Source: Owenia fusiformis
Lineage: Eukaryota > Annelida > Polychaeta > Sabellida > Oweniidae
Length of the DNA stretch: 60,000 nucleotides
Direction: 5' to 3'
NCBI GenBank assembly: GCA_903813345.2
Contig: CAIIXF020000006.1
Coordinates: 1,428,001 to 1,488,000 of the forward strand
Positions 36,501 through 47,179 of this stretch are shown one piece after another (within the stretch, counting starts at the first letter, position 1; every line of letters starts with the position of its first letter). A program made the translations under genes and the position numbers. The notes under the pieces are model-generated. The model made no database searches, was not told the origin of the DNA, and worked only from the letters and a program-made list of their open reading frames with translations.

Positions 36501-39500
36501 TAGCATTGATTGAATCAGTCATTGAAAAGAAAAAGAATCCCCAGCATAACTCTGGTTAACGCACAAAGAACAACATCACCCACCTACCAAAATGTTATTG
36601 TACCATCCAATATCCACGATTAATAAGATATTTTATTCATAGTGACCCTTATATGATAGGAAACTGCCTTTTATAAAAACATATGGAAGTCGGAACCTGA
36701 AATTACTTATATAAAAGTAAAAATAACAACCAGTGATGAAGCCGTAATATGACGTAACGTAACGTATAACATCAATGAAGTAAAAATATAAAACTACCAG
36801 AATAACAGGAGCCACCTTTTTAATAAAACAAATCCAACTAAAAATTATTAAAAAACTAACGTGGACATCTATCGAGTGTATTCGAAGAAATAAGTAAACT
36901 AAGAATACTTAGGTCAGGTCAGTATACTTCGGCAAGAGTCAGAATAGATGGGTAGCCAAGTATACTTGGGCTTTGACATACGTACGCATAAATACTTTGT
37001 AGTTTAGTTCTGATTTCAGAGGGTATTTCAACCAGCTCATCTATAGCGGTAGCCCGAGGAAGGTTACAATAAGCTCTCCAATGATTGTATCCTAAAACAA
37101 TGCACCATTACAATCAAATATTCTAATCATTGAAATGACCAGCTGCTTCATATTTGTTTATAAGTAAAGGACTAGCCTATTGACAATCACAACTTAAAAT
37201 GAGTTTATCTCCCTCAATGAAGGGCTTGGTGAGTTTAAAATAATTGATTCTACGGTACATTGAATTTTCTTACCTGGTAAACCATGATCTCTTCCTCTTT
37301 GTATATTGAGAGCTGCAAGATCAAGACTCATGTGACCATCTGTGAACAACTCATTGGTTAATTGACCCTTGATGAACCTATCCATGGTTTGTGCTCCCTG
37401 ACTAGCAAGCCCTTTGAGAATGCTTTCGCATCCGCCATTGTCAAAATCATAGACTGAGTTAGGGTTGAAGAAAGTGTCTTTAAGTTGTAAGTTTGTGAAG
37501 TTAGATGCTGAGGTATTTGCTATATCAGCTAATCGTACTAGGTGATCATCAATTAATGAATGTCCAAACCGGAACGTTGCTGTGGCAAACACGTTAGCAA
37601 TGGTTGGATCAGTTGCTTCGTCATATCCTCTGAAATACCCGGATGTTAATGGAGTGAGACCATTCTGGACCATAACTGTCGGCCCCAATACAATCGGAAG
37701 CCACTCATTGTAAGTTATGTGTTGTAGAAGAGCACCTACTATTTTCCTGGATTCCTGAAAACACACAAAGGGAAAATAATATTGCAATACGTTCTCTTAC
37801 ATTTACTACTGTACGGACTCTTGACTTGATCATTGAAATCAGTCTTCAGATTTATAAAGTGGTTAAATTTTGTGTATGTTTACAGTATGGTTTATAATTA
37901 ATAACTATCGATGGTACTACTAGTATATCTAGTAAATAAGAGGAACCATATTTGGTACCTGAAATATGATTTCATCTGGCCAGGCACTATGCATTGCTCG
38001 AAGCGAGGTTACAATCCTGTTGTGTTCTCTTAACCAAATCGTGTGCATACTAGCGAGACCCGCCTGCTCATTTGCTCGATTGTCTCCTACAATCACAACA
38101 GATAAAACCAAACGTTTTTTGAATATTCCGGCCGATATGACACAAGAATACAGTGTGTCATTTAGATTGTGGACATTACAGTGTTTTGTGAATAATGAAT
38201 TAACAATATACCTGCAGCAAAGCAAGGCCGTTTGTTTACATCATCTGTTGCACATGTCTCATCATCGTCATCTTGTGGTAGTAATATTCCAACACTTCCA
38301 TCTTGTTTAGAATCTGTCTGCTTCATTACACCTTCAACATATATACAGAGTGAGACAAAAAGGTAACCTAAACAAATGTCAATAACTCCGTCATCCATCA
38401 TGGATCTAAAATCATATTTGGCACTGTTGAACTTTGTTTAATGTTCTTTCATTCTAATAAGTTTCATAGGTCTATATTTATGGTCACAATTTTATGGCAA
38501 TTTTACAAATACATGCTGAAAATACGGAAACATGCCATAATAATTATCCAATATGAAGCATGGGCGTAGCAAAAGGGGGTTCGTGAGTCTTGTGCGAACC
38601 CCCATTCGCCTTTTGTTTTAAAACGAGCCCCTTGTTTGGAAGAACCCCCTTTCTTAATAAACAATGAACCACTGGTTGGGAACGAATCCCACTCTCAGAA
38701 AAGTGAATATTTTTACGCGAGCAATGAATCACACGTTTATACTATGCATTTGATGACGCACACCCAGGGACGCACACACTGTATTCCGTAATTTGATTGG
38801 TTTGTTGAAAGCGTTTCTGTCGTATAAACCTAGAAGCATCAGCGAATTGAAGCAAGAGATAAAAAGGATTATCCTACACTTAGTGTACTAAATGTATAAT
38901 AACATGAAAAAATAAATTTGATATTTATTGGCAAAATGAATATCCGGAGGATATCGTTACGATATACTCCGGGCGGAGGATATCGTGACGATATACTCCG
39001 GAAAACCCAATATGCGGAGGATATTGTGACGATATACTCCGCTTGTTGATTTCCCGCCAAATTGACTCTATTAGGCATGAAATTAATTTTACAATGATAT
39101 CATACATTCAGTACACACCTTGTAAGTGTAGGATAATAAGAACATCCTATGATTTTTTTCAGAATATCATTTTAATCTACTCGGTGATATTGATATATGC
39201 ACTCGTTCGCTTCGCTCTCTCGTGCAGATATCAATATCACCTCGTAGATAAAAATGATATTCCTCAAAATCATAGGATATTCTATAATTATTAGAGACAT
39301 TATACAAGATATCTGTGACCGTGTTGTCAGAAAAACTTCACTTCACAATTTCTTAACTTGTTAACATTCATCTGTAGTAGATATCATTTGATAGCTTATG
39401 CCATCGATCATTGTTCTGTCAGTCTGAACATACAAGCATTATTTAAAAAAACGGAATTTCACCCTAAACCAAATAGGTCTACTATAGTAACGCATAATTA

Positions 39501-42500
39501 CCAAAAACCAACTATTAATACAAGGTCAATTGATAACATGATTCAACACAATAAGATTATCTGATAACAAAGCTTGATCATGTTGAAAATCCTCAGTCAG
39601 ACCTTGATAACCTCAATTTTAATAAGTTATATTACACGATTAAAGTTCAACAATTATCCACAATAAGTACGATAACGAAGTGACACGGTCAAAGTTACAA
39701 ACCATTTGTGAATATTTAGACATTGCAAACATGACTTCAATTGACAGATCCTATCTTCACCCAGAAGCAAGACGCGTTATTGAAGGATTTGAAGCAGGTG
39801 GAAAGAAGTACTATTATACATATGATTCAGTCGAGGAGGCAAGAAGTGTTTACGAACAAAGAAGCAAATTTGCATCTGGGAATTATGACTTCGACGGAAC
39901 CTCAGAAGAAATGTTTGTACCTTCAAGCGATGTCCCCACTGGACTACCCATTACAGTGAACAAACCGAGTAACTGTGATGGTGATCCAGTTATTCTGATA
40001 TTCTTTCACGGGGGAGGGTTTACACTAGGATCTCGTGCTAGTCGACAAGTGATGTGTCAAATGATTGCAACTCAAGGAAAGTGTATTGTTGTCAATGCGG
40101 AATACCGTATTGGGCCCGAACACCGCACTCCTGCATGGCTCAATGATGGCGTCACAGTCGCAAAGTGGGTCAAAGATAACAAACTTAAGATAGGTGGCGG
40201 TTTGAATAGTAAAATTGGCGTCTCTGGTGACAGCGCAGGTGGTACCATAGCATCTTGTCTTGTTTTCGAAGTTCCCGATATCGATTTCCAAATACTAATC
40301 TATCCACGTATTGGATATGAAATGACGAGTGGTTCATTCAAGGCTTACTCTGAAAACCATCTGCTAACGATGAAACAAATGCTTTGGTTCAAAGACATGT
40401 ACGTTAATGAAGACGATTCTAAGGACCCTAGATTTAACCTGATGTTACGAGAGGACTTATCCAAGGTACCGGCGACACTTTTCATAGTTGCAGAGTGCGA
40501 TCCTCTGAGAGAAGACAGTTACGCGTTTGCAGAGAAGCTGGATAAAGCTGGTGTTAAGAATGAAGTATTCCTACTTAAAGGGGTAATGCATAGTTTTGTG
40601 CATTCAGTTGTATTATACCCTGAAAACTGTGAGAAGACTTATAACAAAATCATTGAGTTTATGTCACAATATAAGAACTGAGTACAGTTTAAATCAGAGA
40701 ACAGATGCATGGACGAGGTCATTTTAAACCAATGTATTCAATGACACAATGCGATAGTTTGAGATCTCTAAATGAAACGAAAGTTGTGTAACCGAACTAT
40801 AACATGAACATATTACATAATTTGTCTGAGATGCTCTTGCATTTCGGAACTCATGCTTTATTACCTACCATTGGCCATTTCCCTCAATTTGACCTGCTCT
40901 ACATAAGTCGATTCATAACAATATTGATAACATACCATTGACATTTTCCCTCAATTTGACCTGCTCTTCATAAGTTGATCCATAACGATATTGATTACAT
41001 ACCATTGGCTATTTACCTCAATATGACCTGCTCTTCATAAGTTGATCCATAATGATATTGATTACCTACTTTTGGCTATTTCCCTCAATTTGACCTGCTC
41101 ATCATAAATCTTTCCATAACGATATTCATAACCTACCATTGGCCATTTCCCTCAATTTGACCTGCTCTTCGTAAGTCTATCCATAACAATATTGATTACA
41201 TACCATTGGCCATTTCCCTCATTTTGACCTGCTCTTCATAAGTCGATCCATAACGAAATTGATAACCTACCATTGGCCATTTCCCTCAATTTGACCTGCT
41301 CTTCATAAGTTGATCCATAATGATATTGATTACCTACTTTTGGCTATTTCCCTCAATTTGACCTGCTCTTCATAAGTCGATCCATAACGAAATTGATAAC
41401 CTACCATTGGCCATTTCCCTCAATTTGACCTGCTCTTCATAAATCTATCCATAACGATATTGATTACCTACCATTGGCCATTTCCCTCAATTTGACCTGC
41501 TCTTCATAAGTTGATCCATAGCGATATTGATTACCTACCATTGGCCATTTCCCTCAATTTGACCTGCTCTTCATAAGTTGATCCATAATGATATTGATTA
41601 CCTACCATTGGCCATTTCCCTCAATTTGACCTGCTCTTCATAAGTTGATCCATAACGAAATTGATTACCTACCATTGGCCATTTCCCTCAATTTGACCTG
41701 CTCTTCATAAGTTGATCCATACACATTTGAACCATCAATGAACGAAGTTATTTCATTGAGCTGCTGCCTTGCTCCTATAATGAAATTAAATCCAAAAATG
41801 TTACACTGCATAGTATGTGTGGCAATATATATGATTTAGTTCTATGTCTGACAGTAGTACTATGCCACTTGCTATGTTCAGTTTCCAAACACGATATCTT
41901 ATTTAAAGTTTATATAAAAATGATCATGTCGCATCTGATGTTGGTGCAAAACCTACCACTTATTCGTGCTGACCGTACTGAATCAGACCCAGACTGTATG
42001 TATCTTCTGTAATTGGTGCTCATACTTACCCAGACTACATGCAGATCTGTCGTTTTCTGCTGAACATACATATACTTACCCAAAGTGCACGCCGCATCAG
42101 TAGTTGGAGCTGATCGAACAAAGTTGATGCATGACTGGTTTGTGAATGACGTGTCATTAGCAGGGACATTGATTACCATATCACAAATACCATTTCTGGA
42201 AATAACAATAGTCACTGAAATCATACGTATGATTTAAGATAGCAATAGGCTCTGAAATAATACGCAAGATTTTAAGGAATCTTGATTTTTCCAAAGTACT
42301 TAATATTCCAGAAAAATTAGTACAATCTACATTATACAATTAACCTCTTCTCTCAAGTTCCCCGTTATCTCGGGGTTTCTAACAGGCGGTCACTCAATTC
42401 TTAATGGCAATGTTAAACTATTATGTACTTACGGAAATTCACCAACCGCTGCACAGCAGTCAATACTAGTCCCCTCGAAACCTGAAATAAATAACATGAT

Positions 42501-44701
42501 TTGACTTTAGTTTTTATTTTATTGTTTAATATCATTTTAACTAATATACTAAATTTTTTAAAATTAAAAATATTCCACCGTAAATATTTTTATATTGTAT
42601 TGTGCATGGGGAGCGTTTATTGAATATTTCGATTTTGGAAAGGAGATTGCAATTACCCGATGACATTGGTGTCCTTGTAATGTCGTGGTCAAGAAACTGG
42701 CCCCACTGCATAACCATGTGTGTAATTCTGCCACTGACACTATTAAAGTCAGTATGAATCTCTCGACTTATCAGACGTGGGTTCGGTAGTTGACCACCAT
42801 CGTTGGCCAGTCTCCCTGTACTGAGTCCTGTTAGATGAAATCCATGAATTATGAAGGCAGTTGATTTTACCAACTAGAATAATATTCAATATGTAATGTA
42901 TATGGGATATTTGCACACTTCATTTGTATGTTTCCAATAAAGCAAGATAAAGTTAAACCAGCATTGAAATAACAAAAGGTATTTGGAAATGCCCGGTTCT
43001 GAGCAATGAAGCCTTGACATTATAATAATAGCAAAATCATAGGCATTCACAACAAATTAAAAATGTTATAACTAATACCATCTCCATAGTCAGCGGGCAG
43101 GTATCTTATGAAGGGAAATTCGGCTCGTCCAAAGCTACTGTTTTTCAAATTATTGCATTGTCCGTCAGGTGTCCTGTATCTCATCACATCTATTTTGAAG
43201 TTTCTGTGGTCAGTACAATCCACATTTTTATAAGGGCACGTCTCTTCGTTCCTGGACTGAAGTTTTTTAATTGCATTTCTGATCGATGTACGCGATGTTA
43301 ATTCATTTCTGCGAATTCTGGAAATAGAGTTTCCTTCATTACTACTTGCTTCATCTTCACTCGAAATCGGGTTTAATTTATTACTCGTATATTGTATTAT
43401 ACCACTTTAGACCTAGAAAAGACTAATCAAAACACCAGTAGCAGCTAAGTGTAGGTTATGTTTTGTTACAACTGTACATTCTTTGAGATAAACTACAGTA
43501 TGTGGGGTTTAAGGGATACTAGCGCACCAAGACTATTGATAAGTTCTGGCAAAACTGGATAAGTTGGGCTCAAGCGTGTTTATTAAAAATTTCTCCCATG
43601 TAAAATAAAGGCATGGATTAAATGTTCAAGTAAGACGAAAATATGGATACGTTGGTAGTAAATATACATTTAGTTTTAGCAATTGATGATTCACGATATG
43701 ATATCACAGCAAAACAATGTCGTTCATATGAAATGCAAAATGTCAATATCAGGATACCATAACAATATGTAAAACAAAAGCCATCCTTACAATCTGCGTA
43801 ATTCTCTGAGCGACAGTTCAGTCTTCAACCCACTTCTAATCTTGTCTTTGCCTTTTGATCGTCTCACAGGCTTCGAGAATCCTGCCTGCAACCCAAGTGC
43901 GCTTGTGGAGTTAACAATTCTGCCGATTCCTACAATAATAGAGTTTGGACAGATGATATCACTGTAACAAAGAAAGATAGAATCCTGATTTTTGGCTGTT
44001 ATCAATATATAATGTAGGCAGGCCTACCTCTGCTGAAGAGTTGTTCAAGGGTTCTGTCGAAGTTATTTGTCTGATCATTTGCCATAATGTCGAGCTTATC
44101 AATCATATCGTCTACCATGCTGTGGCCAGTTTCTTCATCACTAGAGTCACTTGAATTACCAGATCCTTTGGCTGTCACAACCATCAGGCTTATCCTATGA
44201 ATTAGGGTACCGAACATATAGAATAATGTAAGGAATTGAATAGTGCCCATTTAAAATTCTTCCTAGTTTTTGCCCTTTTTGTTAATACTGTACGCCCGGT
44301 ATTTTCCGCGAGTTTTAATTTCGCGAATTTTGAGAAATACCAATTTCGCGGCCATTAAATTTCGCGGATTTCAAAGTTTTAAATTCCATTATTCTCTGGA
44401 TCCTCAAGATCTGTAAACTAATTTACCTTATCTACAGTAATACGACCTACCCAATGTCATATTTTGATAAGATTTACAATTTCTAGGTCTTAGTCAACGG
44501 CATGTTGCAACTCAGCCTTTAATTGGCGAAATTCGCGACGATTAATTTTCGCGATTTTAACACAGTCGCGAAAAGCGAAACTAAATCGCACGCGAAAAAT
44601 ACCGGGCGTACAGTATATCCTTTGCTGTAGATTATACCAATTATTAAATAAAACGTACTTATATATTTTACCTACCACAGTAGAACAAATGCCTTTCCCA
44701 T
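27590..44701 (-). CDS. Secreted animal heme peroxidase, complete, 15 exons
   Basis: Peroxidase-cyclooxygenase superfamily enzyme (ovoperoxidase/peroxinectin/myeloperoxidase-like). Exons in gene order: 44701-44676, 44194-44028, 43929-43791, 43317-43079, 42827-42657, 42481-42433, 42195-42080, 41774-41673, 38331-38212, 38086-37959, 37754-37274, 37091-36986, 28730-28552, 28078-27976, 27725-27590. All phases agree, giving 753 residues. A signal peptide spans exons 1-2 (MGKAFVLLW, then ISLMVVTA). An acidic pro-like segment follows, then YRTPDGQCNNL. Distal WGQFLDHD has His about 238 and heme-linking Asp about 237. GDNRANEQ carries the catalytic Arg (about 380) and heme-linking Glu (about 383). FRFGH has the proximal His (about 484). 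RGRDHGLPGYN and GDRFWYEN are typical. The C-terminus is Arg/Gly-rich. No Ig, LRR or transmembrane part is seen. Orthology within the superfamily is unresolved. Confidence 0.93.
28892..29078 (+). repeat. Inverted copy of the peroxidase intron-12 5' end (3' arm)
   Basis: This segment matches the reverse complement of 36801-36985 at roughly 85-90% over its first 125 bp and more weakly to about 185 bp. It starts GTACGTATGTGAAGGCCCAA, whereas the partner, read from the splice donor, starts GTACGTATGTCAAAGCCCAA. It ends 160 bp from exon 13, so both ends of the intron carry complementary sequence. Confidence 0.85.
29079..30481. other. Peroxidase intron 12, unassigned part
   Basis: Non-coding. It includes a G/C-rich stretch near 29180-29300 with GCGTACCGGGCGTTACGCCC, probably a decayed repeat. 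Otherwise AT-rich, with no supported gene. Confidence 0.4.
30482..33573. repeat. 3.1-kb inverted satellite (about 31-bp unit)
   Basis: About 100 diverged units with the core CTGATTGACCAAAGTGTTCC followed by GACTT(T/C)TACA. Units run one way from 30482 to about 32688. The orientation then flips, and the reverse-complement units (CGGAACACTTTGGTCAATCA) run to about 33573. Variants such as TGATTGAGCAAAATGTT recur in blocks, indicating higher-order repetition. The whole array lies in peroxidase intron 12. It is not a CRISPR array: there are no unique spacers and the host is a eukaryote. Confidence 0.93.
33892..34170 (+). CDS. OTU-like cysteine protease fragment
   Basis: A short frame whose later part reads GLRVIENDGDGYCLLHALVN. 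This resembles the OTU deubiquitinase active-site block (D-G-x-C-L-x-x-A), with Asp and nucleophilic Cys both kept. The distal His block is absent and the frame stops soon after. It sits in a peroxidase intron between two repeats. It is most likely a decayed piece of a transposable element, since some eukaryotic transposons carry OTU domains, or less likely one exon of an unrecognised gene. Confidence 0.35.
   Translation: MFPSLQKPVVNAKNFIFYYSEDLLNFYALQRALLESMISGNDKEQTMAETAANHGLRVIENDGDGYCLLHALVNQLKHHSCWIYTRALRRLG
34171..34834. other. Intronic, nothing recognised
   Basis: AT-rich peroxidase intron sequence between the OTU-like fragment and a mariner-like element. Confidence 0.35.
34835..35816 (-). 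mobile_element. Mariner-like transposon with dead transposase
   Basis: A 982-bp element with ends TACAGGGTGTCCAAAAAAAC and, inverted, TACAGGGTGTCCAAAAAAAC. The inverted similarity extends about 170 bp inward, with TA at both edges. Minus-strand fragments include GIISPFCFEGDWGLAITMN (like GIIGPFFFE..., the central transposase block) and PPNFYLWGFLKANLY, matching the conserved P.DF.LWG.LK block. Several stops and frameshifts make it inactive. It lies in peroxidase intron 12. Confidence 0.85.
35817..36800. other. Intronic, nothing recognised
   Basis: AT-rich peroxidase intron-12 sequence. No gene, array or element boundary is seen. Confidence 0.35.
36801..36985 (-). repeat. Peroxidase intron-12 5' arm of the inverted repeat
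   Basis: The partner of 28892-29078. In gene orientation it begins exactly at the GTACGT donor of exon 12 (36985) and runs into the intron. About 185 bp are recognisably complementary to the segment near the intron's 3' end. Confidence 0.85.
38938..39050. repeat. Three tandem palindromes in peroxidase intron 8
   Basis: Three copies of a near-perfect 26-28 bp palindrome, CGGAGGATATCGT then (G/T)ACGATATACTCCG, near 38944, 38974 and 39014, in a stretch of about 110 bp. Confidence 0.8.
39130..39295. repeat. Fold-back element with CG-rich loop
   Basis: About 70-bp inverted arms (outer ends CATCCTATGATTTTT and AAAATCATAGGATATTC) around a loop reading CACTCGTTCGCTTCGCTCTC. It is related in sequence to the fold-backs near 59290-59420 and 59705-59845. 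Confidence 0.75.
39731..40681 (+). CDS. Intronless alpha/beta hydrolase (hormone-sensitive lipase type)
   Basis: Putative carboxylesterase/deacetylase of the alpha/beta hydrolase fold-3 (HSL, bHSL/AADAC) family, 316 residues from the ATG at 39731. The start was chosen because MTSIDRSYLHPEARRVIE fits the family's LxPEAR opening; a longer frame to 39680 has no ATG. Seen in order: the oxyanion motif HGGGF (FFHGGGFTLGSR), YRIGPEHRTPA, the nucleophile elbow GVSGDSAGGTIAS with catalytic Ser, AECDPLREDS with the acid, and GVMHSFVH with the His. The full triad and length suggest a working enzyme. There is no signal peptide or membrane anchor, so it is probably cytosolic. The gene sits on the opposite strand inside peroxidase intron 8. 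The lack of introns may mean retroposition or horizontal transfer. Substrate unknown. Confidence 0.9.
   Translation: MTSIDRSYLHPEARRVIEGFEAGGKKYYYTYDSVEEARSVYEQRSKFASGNYDFDGTSEEMFVPSSDVPTGLPITVNKPSNCDGDPVILIFFHGGGFTLGSRASRQVMCQMIATQGKCIVVNAEYRIGPEHRTPAWLNDGVTVAKWVKDNKLKIGGGLNSKIGVSGDSAGGTIASCLVFEVPDIDFQILIYPRIGYEMTSGSFKAYSENHLLTMKQMLWFKDMYVNEDDSKDPRFNLMLREDLSKVPATLFIVAECDPLREDSYAFAEKLDKAGVKNEVFLLKGVMHSFVHSVVLYPENCEKTYNKIIEFMSQYKN
40862..41722 (-). repeat. Minisatellite made of a peroxidase exon end plus its 5' splice site
   Basis: About 12 intronic units of 65-69 bp follow the true end of exon 8 (41673). Each repeats about 50 nt of exon 3' sequence, reading in gene order TATGGATCAACTTATGAAGA, then GCAGGTCAAATTGAGGGA, then AATGGCCAATG. 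This is followed by the donor GTAGGT and about 12 nt of intron. Most units keep the GTAGGT or GTATGT donor. In the true exon this stretch encodes GSTYEEQVKLREMANG. Reading past the donor gives an in-frame TAA at once. Confidence 0.92.
44287..44616. mobile_element. MITE in peroxidase intron 1
   Basis: Inverted ends TACTGTACGCCCGGTATTTT (left) and, inverted on the right, the same 20 bases, about 330 bp apart. Inside are repeated TTTCGCG/CGCGAAA words in both halves. No coding capacity. A TA duplication is possible, but the exact edges are uncertain. Confidence 0.75.
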
Positions 44702-47179
44702 CGTATCTTTCTTCAATGACTAGTCCATCTTGCGTGTTTTTATTTGTAATAATCTTCTTTTAAATTGTTATTTCATGACTATAAAATCCCGTGTCCAGCT
44801 GCTGATACCTAATCCTGTGATTCGCTGTGGATGCCTATTTATATGACTTTCTATTAGTGCTGTTAATTTGTTAAAAACATATTTTCACAAAACCTGCTTT
44901 CATTTATCCTTCACAGCATCGTTCATTGCTTATTTACATGTATTTTCATACGGATTGTCAATTAAAATAAAAACAAATTATGTTTTCAGCTATTGGCACC
45001 TGTTATGACTAATTCTACAGTGATAACCACTATCAACTCTCGTTCTTCCCTCAATTTATGATACATATCCCAACTCGTATTCGTAGAAGTTAAGTCGGTT
45101 TTACATTTACGATATCCTAGTTATGTATGGTGCGATTCCAATTCCAAGGTTGAAGTATTGGGGTGGTGTCTTGTTGATATTAGTTCATTACTTTTAGAAT
45201 TTAAAACATTGCTTTAATTTGAAGTGTTGTAGAAATTCGAACAACATATGGCAATGTACATTGGTGGTCACTTGACTGACTTGATCATTTTCAATGATTT
45301 AATTAACCAAACATTCAATTAAGTAATTGTTTTAGTGTCATCGCCCAAAGGATATTTGAATTGATTGCATTTTAGTTTATGTTGAGTACGCTGAGACTTA
45401 ATGTTTAAAAATTTAATTATGTCATTGTACATAACTGTTGAGCAATTGAGCCACAATCTGTTGAGAACCCGTGGTCCAATCCGTTTTTTTAAGCAAACTG
45501 ATTTGTTTGTCAATTTACTTAAATTACCGGAATATAAATTAGTGCGAATGCAGATAGACTATGCAGGATGAAAATCAATGATATTCACATGTTAAGTCTG
45601 TGGTACCCTTGATGAAATCCTCATTTTTTCAGAAGAACTTAAGTTGATCGAGTCTCCACAAGTAGATACACGTGGTAGAGTATTGGTAGAATTCATTTTC
45701 ATGAGTAAGAATAGGGCTTTCTGTTGGCTCTAATAATGAAAACTTCTCCAGAATCCAGACTGTTCGGTTCATTCATTTTGTTTCATCAGTTTCGGTCCAT
45801 TCAATAGTAAATAAGAGGACTTCAAAGTGTGTGTCACGTGAAGTTCTTTTGTCAAAGGATTGCACACTTACACGTGTAACACTTGTAACACTTGTAATTC
45901 ATTTTGTTTTAGAGATTGAGTTAGAGTTTCCACAATCTAACATCATATCTTCTCATTCTTGAAATATCAAATTATCAATACGCATTGACAATGTATTTAT
46001 AATATGTTAGATTTAGCCATCTGGCAGATTTCAAACCATTGTACACCTCATGGCAACAGAATATGATGTTTATTATGTATATGTATGAACATTGAGGACA
46101 ATAATTAGATCATGATAATATGATAATATGATAGCAAGAAGATGTATGACACCATAAGTTCAAATAAAAGTCTCAATAAAACATAGCATGCTGCTCGTTG
46201 TGAAACAAAAAATATCTGTCGAGTAACAGGATGACATACTTCACAATAGATCTAATCTTCTGATCTAGCGTATATCACGGAATATGTAGTCATATATTGA
46301 GGATCTGTTATAGCCTATGCTATAGCCAACCATTCATTCCACATTAAACTGCTTGAAACCGTTAGAACTCACCAGAATGTAATCATGTTAGTTAAGAGGG
46401 TAGTGTGCATAGCCAAGGAGAATACAGGGTAAGATTCCTCTAGCTTACGCTAGGAGAATGTGAATATACAGTAACATGATAACTTCGGGCTTTGATGGAG
46501 AGTCACAATTATGGTTATATCGATGTTTTTGACAACTGATGATGTTGATGTCAAGGTATTGATATGTTGAATGTTTATCTTATCATGTCACAACGTTGTT
46601 GCACTTGGGCATTATGAAGTGTTGTAAAGTGCAGAAATAGTTTTGTCCAATGTCAAAATTATTCTTAATATTGTCATGGCTATTCAGAAATCCCACGTAT
46701 TATCACACGACACTATTTTCTCCTGAATAACCATGCAGATTCAAATTCGCATTGTTTGAAATTTTGCTTATTGTTGTTTTAATGAACGTTATCATTTTAA
46801 TATTTTTGTGTTTTTAATAACAAATCTTTAATGTTTTAATTGAAGTGAGAACTCCTACATTGTTTGTTTCCCTAATGGCAAGAACATCTACCATTCTCTA
46901 ACAATGCCTGGAAAAACAGACTCATCACAAAATATCACCAATATAACCCACCATCACCCACGTACTCAAATGTTATTTTTAACGTATAAGTTCCATCGGA
47001 ATATCACATTCTTTGCATACTCTGTATTGAAATAAATATAAAAAACAAACTGAAAAACATAGCATAAAGAAGTAACAATTGGATAAATATTACCAACCTG
47101 AAAAAAAACATGTTCAGAAATATGTAAGTACCTTTTAAAATGTTTTTAATGTTGACGTTTCGAAACAATTTAACTTATC
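44702..47179. other. Intergenic region upstream of the peroxidase gene
   Basis: About 2.5 kb without a supported gene. It should include the peroxidase promoter on the minus strand, but no convincing TATA box or cluster of sites stands out. No repeats of note. Confidence 0.4.

Noticed and set aside
40025-40291. 88-codon minus-strand frame
   Set aside because: Antisense to the hydrolase catalytic core. It is a shadow frame.
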